In this document: positions 54,804 to 64,000 of the stretch, piece after piece | Position numbering within the stretch: position 1 is the first letter of the stretch | Layout of the letters: each line of letters opens with the position of its first letter | Assembly: GCA_028571685.1 (NCBI GenBank) | Contig: CM053143.1 | Coordinates: 139,906,829 to 139,970,828, forward strand | Length of the DNA: 64,000 nt | Direction of reading: 5' to 3' | Source: Heterohyrax brucei | Lineage: Eukaryota; Chordata; Mammalia; Hyracoidea; Procaviidae | Position numbers and translations under genes: made by a program | The notes under the pieces: generated by a model | Database searches by the model: none | Told to the model about the DNA's origin: nothing | Seen by the model: the letters and a program-made list of their open reading frames with translations, nothing else

Positions 54804-56654
54804 GGGTTGGGAATGTGGGGAGTGGTGTGCTCCGGTAGCAGCTTAAAATGGGGTGAGGAGTGGTCGGCCTGTCAGTCAGCCTTTGGCACTCTCTAACTTC
54901 CCCCTTCTCCTCCTTTCACTCAGCTGTGTGTCTATCCATCTATCACACCAGCCTCAGAAACCATGAAATTTTTGAGGTGGAATCTTAGGATAAATTCCTC
55001 CTGCTACATTGACAATTCCAAGCTGCTGAGAGGAATCCTTGACCCAGGCAGGGAGGTGCTGCCAGCTCAAGAGTCTGTGATCTGGGCTGAACGTGGCGGC
55101 GGATGCTTCCTGCTCCCCAGGCCAAGCCAGGGCTTGCTGTCCTCCTGTTTACTACATTCCACTATGCCTTCTTCTACATCAGAGGGTCAGCTACTAAAAC
55201 AAGGCTAGGTACAAGCCCTCCATGGGCGTGGGCAGCCAATAGCTCAGCTGCAAAGTGACCCATCAGCTCAGAGGAGGCATAAAAAAGGATGCAGAGCGTG
55301 ACTCAGGAAGAGGAGTGCAGAATTCCACTAAAGAAATACAACTCATCCTCGGCACCCTGGCCTGGATTCCACAGTAAACAAGATTCAGACAGGGATTTGC
55401 AGACAGTCGAGGGGATGTGTGGAGAGATAAGCTGTCTCTGAGCACAGATAAGACGCTGGGACTTTGCCTCTTAGGATGCTATTAAGAAATTCAAAATTAA
55501 CAAGAGCGAAGCTACTCTGGGGAAGGGTGTGGAGGTGATACTTTTTTTTTTTTTTTAACAACTCAGTAGCAAGTATTTGGACTCAAGTGTTTTTGGTTTA
55601 GATAAGCTACGTGTGCACAGGAGGTAAAGGCAAGAGAAGATGATATTTTTGTTCCTTTGTTGTCAAGTGTGTCACCCCAGACACTACAGCATCCTCTCCC
55701 TACCTCCAACAAGGAATGAAATCCCAAACACATATTGACACAGTATCCTTGAATGCCTGATTCTTTCCCAGTGGGTCATGTGGAACCCACTCCATGTATG
55801 TTCCAGAAATAATTTGTTGTATCAGGGGAGGAGATGTAGGAAAGTTCACTGGAATGACAATAGCTGGTGGAGGCAATGCTAAGGTTAGATACTGAAAACT
55901 CACAAATTAGGACTCTTCTTCCTGGAGACTGCTTAACTTAAAAGCCCACACTAGTAAGTGAAAAAAGGAAAAGAAGAAGGAGGAGTATTTATAATGAAGA
56001 ATCTCATAATCCTGAGATACGGGACAGGACCAGGCTTCAGCAAGACCTGGAGGAAGAAGCCATGAACTGAGTCTACTCTCAACATTTCTTCTCTCTGTAT
56101 GTCTGTCCTTCCTTCTCTCTCCCTACAGACTGGCTTTCTCACTTCCCCATGCATACTCAATCACAGCCTCAGCTTCCTGTCATTTCCAGCTTTCAACAGA
56201 CAATGACCAAGTTCTCTGGGTCCCATTTCCAAATTCTCGGGAAAAAGGTTTGACTCACCCTTCTTTACTTAGACAGATGGCTCCTGAGGTCATTTGTCTA
56301 CCCTTCTTTAGTTGGATGGACTTGTCCCCAGGGAGGGACAAGCTTGACAAAAATGGCTGTGGAAGTCCCTGAAATGGAGACGATGGTGGAGATGGAAGAA
56401 AGGTGGAGAAAGGGGTGTCACTGGACAGATTTTCCAGAAAATGCCTACTGTGGGGCTTCAATTAATTGGGAAAATGTTTCTTAGAGTACAAGAAATCCAA
56501 CACTGTGTCACTTAGAACGCACATTTGGCTGCTACAGTAAAGACCTAGATTTAAAGATGATGAACAGTTCTCTTTCATGTAATAGAGGAAGCATAACAGA
56601 CAAGATATGACAGGACAAATCCATGGGGTCAGGACCTATGGTAAAAAACAAAAC
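54804..56654. other. Anonymous single-copy DNA
   Basis: About 1.85 kb without a recognised repeat or exon, apart from a T run at 55542-55556. Short frames only, none with a domain. Confidence 0.45.
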
Positions 56655-56845
56655 CAAAGCAGTTGCCACTCAGTAGACTGACTGACGGCAACCTTAAGGG
56701 TGGCGGGGTAAAACTCCACCCCATAAGCTTTGCAATGGCTTGTGGTCTTTTGAAAGGACAACAGTAGCCTTTCTTATGAGATATCTTTGGGCAGATTCAA
56801 ACTGTCAATCTCTCAGTAATCTAGGGCTTAATTGCTGGCACGATT
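56655..56845 (-). repeat. AfroSINE, long variant, reverse, diverged
   Basis: 'gcagttgccactcagtagac', 'ggttaaaactc'-like text ('ggtaaaactccaccccataa'), 'cagattcaaactgtcaatct'. The reverse head is poor. Confidence 0.65.
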
Positions 56846-56955
56846 CATGGCAATCTACTTACAAAGCATCAGCCATTAAAAACCACACAGAAGACAATGT
56901 TACTCTGATGCACCGTGAGTGAAAACTAACTCTACAACAATTGGTTTGTTTGTGC
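56846..56955 (+). repeat. AfroSINE, split-body subtype fragment, forward
   Basis: 'aaagcatcagccattaaaaa', 'ccacacagaagacaatgtta', 'gaaaactaactctacaacaa'. It lies head-to-tail in opposite orientation to the preceding copy. Confidence 0.7.
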
Positions 56956-57211
56956 CTAAAATAATATGTAAGGTTTAATGTCATTATTAAGCTTGAGACC
57001 TTATTTAAGTAAAAGGTTTTCCTTTCTTTCAGGCTTATGTGTGTAATCTTAAAATGTTTACTATTTAATCTTTAATGTTTACAGTATATTAAGAGATGGC
57101 TACTAAAAATTCCCTAAGGCAATCTTTGAGTGGGGTGAAGGACCACCATCACCAATGCGTATCTGCTCCAGTACCTGTTCTGTAAAGGGTAGATAGAGGA
57201 TTTTAAGAGAA

Positions 57212-57215
57212 GGTA

Positions 57216-57246
<31 letters not shown>

Positions 57247-57262
57247 TATGTATATATTTTTA
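57212..57262. repeat. (TA)n microsatellite
   Basis: About fifty bases of alternating TA with CATATATATG interruptions, able to fold on itself. Confidence 0.92.
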
Positions 57263-58293
57263 ATGAGGTAGAAGAGTAAGAAATTCCACTTAGGATATGG
57301 TAATGCTTATTATTTGAAAAGAACACTTATTCATCCTGATGGTTGCAAGGGCTTTTGTGAGAGCCCACAAAATGCCCATTAAAAGAAATGAAATCATTGA
57401 TCATCTGTTACCTAAGGAGCCTTTGGCCTTGCACTGACCACACTGCATTTTGAGCCTAGGTACCTAGCCCCCATCCTCTGTATACTGTCATCTGCTGACT
57501 TTTTATGACAAATTCTTGAAAAACAACCATGATATCACTCCAAAGAATCTAAGAAGTAACCTTGGCGTTTGCTTCATCGTGAGGAGACCTGCCATTCTCT
57601 TGCAACTATTATAAAATTTTGTCATCTCTGGGCCATGTGCCTTTGTTAGACTTCCTCATACTTATGAACATATATTCAGTTACTTGCAGTATGTGTGTGC
57701 GCAGATGTGTATGTATGTAACTGAATGAACTGAACATCAAAATTTCCACGTAGAAAACAACTTTTTCCTTTTTCACCTTTTCTTATCACACACATTGAAG
57801 ACTTGAGTTGTTCTTTGCTGTTGGCTGGGTGTAATTTCAGGAATCCCCTATATCTTTTTCAGTCGATTTCAAATATTAGATGTTCAGTCCTGTCCAACAT
57901 TAAAACTCTAAACTCTCAACTAATTAGAAGTTGATCTTCTGTTTCAGCTCTGGCCTGCCTCAGGCCAGGGGGCTTGCCATCGAGGAGGACACAGCCATTT
58001 TCTTCTCCCTCCCCCCGTCACAGGACCTGTTCCTCCTCTGTAGTTTTTGTTTTTGGATCCTCTAGGCTCAGAGAGAAGTATGGGTGCTGAGAAGATGGGA
58101 GGAGTTAGAGGATAAGGAGGATGTTGTTGCTATAACTTGGTGTGACAAGGGCCCTCTCTGTGCTCCATGTCCCAAAGCTTGTTCTCTCTCTGCAGTCTTC
58201 AGAATCTCTGTGATGGAGGAAGATCTCCCACCTGAAGTTCCTTTGGGGCGATGCTTCTCTGACTGGCTACCGTAGGCCCTGCCTCAGATCTTG
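57263..58293. other. Anonymous single-copy DNA
   Basis: No repeat or exon recognised. 56956-57211, just left of the (TA)n tract, is also unrecognised. Confidence 0.4.
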
Positions 58294-58298
58294 GCTTC

Positions 58299-58820
58299 TG
58301 TTTTAGTCAGCTAGGGCTGCTCTAACAGAAATACCACAGAGTGGATGGCTCTAACAAAGGAAGGTTTATTCTTACACAGTCCGGTTGGCTATAGGTCCAA
58401 ATTCAGGATGTCGGCTCCAGGGGAGGTCCTCCCTCTTGACAGCTCTAGAGGAAAGTCCGATATTGTATTAGTCTTTGACCAGGGAGTGTCTTGGTGCAGG
58501 AACCTCAGGTCTGAAGGATGCGCTCTTTTCCCGGTGCTGCTTTCTTGATGGTATGAGGTTCTCAGTTCTCTGCCTGCTTCTCTTTCCTTTTGTCTCTTAC
58601 AGGATAAACGCATTAAGGGTGGGGCAAGCCATACCATAGGGAAACTCACTTTACAGTGGAGCAGGGAGGTGATCCTAAGAAGGGATTTACAGCCCCACCC
58701 TAATCCTTTAACACAGCATAGGAAAACCACAACATGGAGGACAGTCACAAGATACTGCAAATCATGGCCCAGCCACATGGCTACACCTATTTTTGGGGGG
58801 ACACAATTCAATCCATGACA
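58299..58820 (-). mobile_element. Solo LTR, MaLR-like, reverse, with perfect 5-bp TSD
   Basis: Starts 'tgttttagtcagctagggct', ends 'attcaatccatgaca'. 'gcttc' flanks it exactly at 58294-58298 and 58821-58825. About 522 bases, the best-preserved copy of this family here. A 140-codon reverse frame (58389-58811) lies inside it and is not a gene. Confidence 0.93.
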
Positions 58821-59054
58821 GCTTCTAATTGGTTACCCCTCTGTTGGATCACCTCATCTGTCCAAGAGGGCCTCTAAAACCTATGGGAGATGACTCATGG
58901 GCAGCTCCTTTAAGATCCACATTTTCAGGAAGTGTGCAGTCATCCTTGCCCTTCTCATTCCAAACTCTGGAAGCACAGCCTTTTGCCGGGCAAACTGCCA
59001 CTCCAGGTAGCCTTGCACTTTCAAACATTTTAGGTAGGAATACCCATATCCATA

Positions 59055-59207
59055 CCCTCTGTTGTTGAGTCAATTCTGACTCATAGTAACATTACGGGAC
59101 AGAGCAGAACTGCCCCACTGAGTTGCCAAGGAGCGCCTGGTAGATTTGAACTGCCAACCTTCTGGTTAGCAGCTGTAGCACTTAACTGCTATGCCACCAG
59201 GGTTTCC
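59055..59207 (-). repeat. AfroSINE, reverse
   Basis: 'ctctgttgttgagtcaattc', 'gccccactgagttgccaagg', 'agcgcctggtagatttgaac', 'ggttagcagctgtagcactt', ending 'tgccaccagggtttcc'. A well-preserved copy. Confidence 0.93.
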
Positions 59208-60058
59208 AAAGTTCCCCCAAATTCCAGGAAACAAGGTCCAGTTCTCCTGGTGGGTCTCTTTGCACACTCTGCAGGGGAGGCCTCATTAACCTTGTTCACC
59301 ATCACACCAAACTAGAAGAGGACCTGGCTCAGATCTTCTCCCCACCAAGTCATGCAGAGGGCTGGCACTCTGCTTCCCTGACGGTGGTTTATGATCTGAC
59401 TCCTCTCTGCAGGAGTCCACATGACCCTGCCAGATCCACAAGGACCGCTTCCCCAAGGTCCTTCTTGCTTACGGTGTGGTTTTCAGCACCAACAGGATGT
59501 TGGCAGTAGTCTTGTTATACCCGGCTGCAAGGAGCCATGGGAAGGGAGTAGGCGTGTGTACGCAGAGGCCTTCCAGCTGCTCACTGGTACATTCACACAG
59601 CCACCTTCAAGCCTAACAGGCCGCCTTCTAGGCCAGCCTGTTAGTTAGCACAGCCACCAGCAAACAGGCAGCACGCCAGGCCCTGGGAGTGCTATGTGGC
59701 ACAGCCAGGCTCACACAGAACTGTGTCCTCATGCCTGAGGTGGCATAAACAGAACCTAGACTGAGGAGGCCCCATTAAGACACCTGGGCACCCTCCAAAC
59801 TGAACATGCATATGATAATGTTAATGTTTGTTGATTTTGCCACCACTCGTTGAGTAAAATCGGGCAGGTATTTTCAGCCTAAGAACTTCAGTTACCTATC
59901 AATAAAAACACCTTCCTGTGTTGTGGCCAGGGGCCAAACCAGATGAATTTCTGTGGGCTCCTTTCAGGTCCTGATGTCTGCTGATTGAGTCTGGGACAAC
60001 AGTGGGGACATCTTCTCCATGTAGTCCAACTCCATTTTAGGTTGCCTTTGAGAGGAGG
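59208..60058. other. Repeat-free single-copy block
   Basis: Relatively GC-rich and without a recognised repeat. A 75-codon forward frame (59421-59648) has no domain and no clear splice sites. Confidence 0.45.
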
Positions 60059-60325
60059 TGGTGTCGTGGCTAAGAGCTCAGCCTCCCCCTGGTGGCTAAG
60101 AGCCCAGCCTCTACCTGAGTTGGCACTCTGGTACCATCAGCTGTACAAGTGGGAGCAGACGAAGCAGGTGTTGACCAGTATGAGCTCTAGTGTCTTCTGC
60201 TGGTCAGTAAGGTAACAATAGTATTTCCCTCAAGAGGTAGTTGAGCAAGTCAGTGAGTTAAATCCTGTAAAATGCTCGGAGGGGGGCTGACACTTGGTAC
60301 TGTGCTCTCTCAATAAGCGTTAGCT
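60059..60325 (+). repeat. MIR, nearly complete, forward
   Basis: 'ctaagagctcagcctccccc', 'ctacctgagttggcactctg', 'aatagtatttccctcaagag', 'gtactgtgctctctcaataa' then 'gcgttagctg', in MIR order. Confidence 0.75.
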
Positions 60326-61604
60326 GAGCCAAGAGGCATTTCCATATGTCCACGTTCTGACCTATCTTTGACTCTGTCACTGTGTATTGCTGTTGTCTAG
60401 CCGGCTCGGTTGGACAAGGATGTCAAGAGTGTAGCATAGAGCTGCAGCTAAGTGGTGTTAAGGTGAACACTGAGTTTGACTGGGAGCACATTACTACCCA
60501 AATGTGCCTCGTTAAACTCTGGCAGCCTTCTTTTAGGGGTCCCCAGTGAGAGGGCTATGGAAACCTGTTTTTTGGGGAAACCAGAGCCTACTATTCAACA
60601 CATTTACTTAGTGGATGTACTAGAACTGAGGGCATGAGCTATTACCCTGGGTACTGAATTCTTTAACCCAGGAAGTAGTATTTTTCCGCATTTGTTGATG
60701 TCTCTCTTGAAAGTAAACATAATTTGATTAGTCTGCAGAGCCATTTCTACTCTAGATTTTTTGAAACTTGTTTCTCTACAGCTAAAAAATTAATTGGTGC
60801 TGCCTTTTTCCTTTCTGGTATAGACTGGAGGAGCTAAAGGTGGTTCTTTTCCGACCTTTTATCCAGGCTGTGGATAAAACAAACATGGCTATCTTGTGGT
60901 CAGGTCATGTTTAAACAAAATCGTGGCTCAAATACTAATAGCATAAGTCAGTGTGATCAATCTTAGTTTGAGCCTGCGTTTTTTAAGTTCCTCCAAGTTC
61001 TCATAAATAGTAAGTAGCCAAGGAACTCTTAGTAAACTTTCCTTGGGCATCTTGAGTTAGCGGCAAATAGATTAAGGCTTTTCTGAATGATCAGGCACAA
61101 AGTATAAGTCAGTGTTGTAAATCGTGGGAAGGAAAGCTGTGTCCCTGCTAGAAAGGCCAAAAGAGCATGCAACCTGAATTATGAATTCCTTACTGAGTAC
61201 TCACATAAGTCAGGCACTGCATAGGCATGGGAGTTTAGTGGTTAGTGACACTTAGGCCTACCACTTTTCATGGAATGTAAAGTCTACTGACATAAGGATT
61301 GTTGTGACATTTCAAAGCCATCTGAGAGTAACTACAATGATTTCCAAAATCACAGTAATGGATGGGGCAGCAGGTCCCCAGGCAGAAGCTATTAGAGGTT
61401 GGAGAGCTGAGTCCTTGAACTGAACCTAGTAAGTACCCAGTGATTATCTCTGGATGTTACTCAACCCTTTCTTTATTCTACTTTTTTTTTTTTTAATAAA
61501 TTCCTGCTCCCATTTTATCATTTACAAAGACCTAAGGAAATGCAGTCCTATAAAAGTCACCATGTGTTTGGCTGGAAAGTTGGGAAGGGCAGGTAGTAAG
61601 GCTA
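60326..61604. other. Single-copy DNA with a possible L2 fragment
   Basis: 61185-61300 ('ccttactgagtactcacata', 'agtcaggcactgcataggca') resembles a reverse L2 end. A T run lies at 61482-61494. Otherwise unrecognised. Confidence 0.4.
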
Positions 61605-61715
61605 TTGTCCTAGCTAGGTCAAGACCATAGACTCTGGAGCCAGACTGCCTGGGTCTGAAGCTCACTTTAAGACCAGCTCTGAGGTTTGCCCAGTTACTTG
61701 AAGACAACAGTGTAT
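61605..61715 (+). repeat. MIR head, forward
   Basis: 'gactctggagccagactgcc', then 'tgggtctgaagctcacttta', matches the MIR 5' part with its B box. Confidence 0.7.
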
Positions 61716-61722
61716 GTTATCT

Positions 61723-61890
61723 TGAGGGGCACTGGTGGTTCAGTGATTGAATTCCTGCCTTTCAGTATATCCCTTCTGAAACATCACAGCCATTGAAAGC
61801 TCCACGGAGTACAGTTCCAGTCTGAAAACATGGGGTTCCCATGATTCGGAATTGACTTGAGGACACCTGGCTTGGCTTTTTGGTTTTAAA
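61723..61890 (+). repeat. tRNA-Gly-headed SINE, forward, short
   Basis: Head 'ggggcactggtggttcagtg', then 'attgaattcctgcctttcag'; shortened body with 'catcacagccattgaaagct' and tail 'ggaattgacttgaggacacc'. The tRNA 3' half (B box) is missing. Confidence 0.82.
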
Positions 61891-63404
61891 CAGGTTTGCA
61901 GATTACAATGATGCCGCCGTTCTGGGTAGCACACTTTGAGGACTGCAGATATAGAAAAGTATGCTGTTAGTGAAGCCATCCCTTTTCTTCCTTTCCAGGA
62001 AAACCAGGAGTGTACACAATCAGCACTGTTACCTTGGCCGTTAGCATTGTCTTGAGTGTTTTTAAAGATGGCAAAGGACTAGATCAGCCTTTTCATAAAC
62101 ACAGAGGCTTTCACACTGCAGAAAGACAAGCACCAGCTCAAATTTCAGGGGATGGATGCAGCCTCCACACTACTCTTCTTCCTGTTGACAGCCACATGGA
62201 CCCGTTTCGCCTAAACTTCAAAGAAAGGTCTGTTGAACAAATGTCCACACATGCGGAGGGACTATGATGCGCCAGACAGCCCCGGAGTTGTTGTGACCTC
62301 AGGGTGATTCACGTACCTGGTGCCAGCATTTCTGTATTATCCTGAGTCCTGGCCAGGACTCTGCATGGCAGGAGAAAAAGCATTGGACTTCTTGTGTGCA
62401 CCTGTACACTGTAGCTGAGACCATTCACAGAGTTTTAGGGTTATGTCTGGATTACATTTGAAGTACCCTGTGGTACTCACAGACAGGTAGTTTCTGATAG
62501 ATGTGAAGATAAGCCTAGCCAGAGGGGTACTGAAGTTACAGAATAGTCCCAAGTCACCCCTGTGGCATCCTCTTCACGCAGCACCTGGGATGAGCCAGGG
62601 AGGAGGCAGCAGCTATTTTATATCTTTGGGGGGTTGGTCCTTACTTGCTTGAATTAACCTCCTGGTGTGAAGCGAGGCATAGAAGTTGCTGGCCTCCAGT
62701 GCAGATGAGCTGAATGCTTGTCTGTGGGCTCATCTTCTTGATTTTCCTCAGGAGCAGACCCTTCGCTGACGGCTCTTTTTACACATGTATAGACATCAGC
62801 CTTCTGGTGATCGTATTACCTGCACTGTCCCACTGCGCATCATACTCAGAGGGGACCACAATTGTTCAGTGATCTGTGTATTGCCGTCTTGAAATTCTGA
62901 ACAAGGAGCTCTGAAAGTTCATTTTTCACTTGGCCCAGCAAACTATGTAGCTGGTCCCAGTGAGAATGCACTGGCATCCTCAACCTCAAGGTAGTAATAG
63001 TAGCATCAAGGTGTAATTGGATTTTGATTATACCTAATACATCAAAGGAACTTTCACCTTTGCTATTATAAAACCCTCAGGAATTGCCATTCAAGAAGAA
63101 CCATGCAATTCACTAATTACAAGTCAATGTACTCAACTCCTAGCTCCTCTGAAAACTCTTCAATGAAGTGTCATCAAAGACCAGGATGTAAAGACTAGAA
63201 TGTTGGGTAAGATTGGAAAGAATGTTCTCCCTTTAAGGATCTTACTTAAATCTGTGTATTTGGAGATAAATCTGATCTGTCTGAGTCAATAGTTTCTGAC
63301 CATATTTCCAGTGAGACCCTAATATTGTCCCACAATGAGATCAGAACCTTTTCTAGGGTACTGGCCCTACCTTAAACCTCCTGGAATTCCCAGCACTTGG
63401 CATG
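61891..63404. other. Anonymous single-copy DNA
   Basis: No repeat recognised. A splice-acceptor-like pyrimidine run and AG at 61981-61998 precedes an open frame to 62267, discussed as a weak candidate. No matched donor or known domain is seen. Confidence 0.4.
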
Positions 63405-63600
63405 TAATTGTTGTCAGCTGCTATTGCATCAGCCCCCAATGCACGGCGACCTCATGCATAACAAAATCCATTGTATTCACTCGGTGCTTTTTCATAAGTA
63501 GATCACCAGGCCTTTCTTCCCAGGTCTTCTGAGTGGACATGAACAGCCAAGTTTTTGATGAGCAGTTGAGTGCATTAACCACTTGTACCACATGTACCTT
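63405..63600 (-). repeat. AfroSINE, long variant, reverse
   Basis: 'tcagctgctattgcatcagc', 'aagtagatcaccaggccttt', 'cttcccaggtcttctgagtg', 'gagcagttgagtgcattaac', 'cacttgtacca'. Confidence 0.85.
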
Positions 63601-63611
63601 ATAAACACTTG

Positions 63612-63835
63612 TTAGGCTCCATCCAACCAGCCCCTGACTCATGGAGACCCCACGATTAGTTGTGGATCAGACCATTGTGCTCCATAAGGTTTTCGTTGAC
63701 TTATTTTTCAGAAGTAGATTGCCAAGCCTTCCTTCCTAGTTTGTTTTGGTCTGGCAGCTCTGCTAAAACCTGTTTAGTATCATAGCAAGCATGCAGGCCT
63801 TCACTGATGGACGAGTAGCATACGATAGGTATACT
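63612..63835 (-). repeat. tRNA-Gly SINE family, reverse, head missing
   Basis: 'ctccatccaaccagcccctg', 'taaggttttcgttgacttat', 'agtagattgccaagccttcc', 'ctgctaaaacctgtttagta', 'catgcaggccttcactgatg'. The body matches 44825-45157; the tRNA-like head is absent or lost. Confidence 0.8.
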
Positions 63836-64000
63836 AAATGTTTGTTGTTAATGAAGACGATGTTGGCAGTCTTCACTTACTTTGGATTTCCTCTGAGCTG
63901 GAGCACTCATCATCTAGAAAATTCCACAAGGAGTTGAGCTAGGAGCCTGAATATGGGGGGTGAGGGGGTAGGGGTAGGGGAACAGCTGAAATTCATGCCT
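63836..64000. other. Window edge, nothing recognised
   Basis: Ends in a G-rich run (63955-63985). Too short to interpret. Confidence 0.4.

Noticed and set aside
58389-58811. 140-codon reverse frame
   Set aside because: Lies wholly inside a solo LTR with a perfect target-site duplication.

Overview
The window is AT-rich mammalian nuclear DNA, and its repeats point to an afrotherian, most likely an elephant (Loxodonta or Elephas). The main clue is several dozen copies of an AfroSINE-type, tRNA-derived retroposon with the hallmark segments 'taaccaaaaggt', 'ccttggaaac' and 'atgagtcgga'. With them are an RTE/BovB-like LINE whose 3' end resembles the SINE tail, L1 copies with a shared 3' UTR, and ancient mammalian MIR, L2, MLT1 and MER5-type repeats. 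The species call is an inference; manatee or hyrax cannot be excluded.

I found no convincing exon of a host protein-coding gene, no functional RNA gene and no bacterial-style feature. The longest open frames lie in retrotransposons or have no recognisable domain. The window reads as intergenic DNA or the inside of a large intron.

Layout. 1-3.1 kb: single-copy DNA with one MIR, one AfroSINE and a MER5-like fragment. 3.1-4.85 kb: an old L1-like LINE split by a solo LTR. 5-14.9 kb: AfroSINEs, MIR/L2 relics, a reverse RTE fragment (8.57-8.99 kb), MLT1 LTRs and a small CpG-dense patch (13.58-13.76 kb). 14.9-15.3 kb: a SINE carrying a short poly(A) retrocopy. 15.5-21.3 kb: MIRs, an old L1 loaded with three SINEs, a tRNA-Gly-headed SINE, an L1 3' stub and an RTE tail split by an LTR. 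22.3-29.5 kb: a near full-length reverse L1 with a 12-bp target-site duplication and broken ORFs. 29.5-36.1 kb: MLT1s, SINEs, a degenerate LINE and a triple nest. 37.6-42.4 kb: an RTE element interrupted by an L1, an LTR and a SINE. 43.7-44.3 kb: a mariner-like foldback element. 44.6-64 kb: LTRs, old L1s, SINEs and MIRs separated by anonymous single-copy blocks.

The most informative content is the insertion record. Target-site duplications or interrupted frames fix the order of many events. RTE copies are older than the TG...CA LTRs that hit two of them, and one AfroSINE with a perfect 11-bp duplication is younger than the LTR it sits in. I saw nothing that supports a new biological system. 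The best follow-ups are the retrocopy, the CpG patch, the mariner foldback and the SINE-RTE tail similarity.
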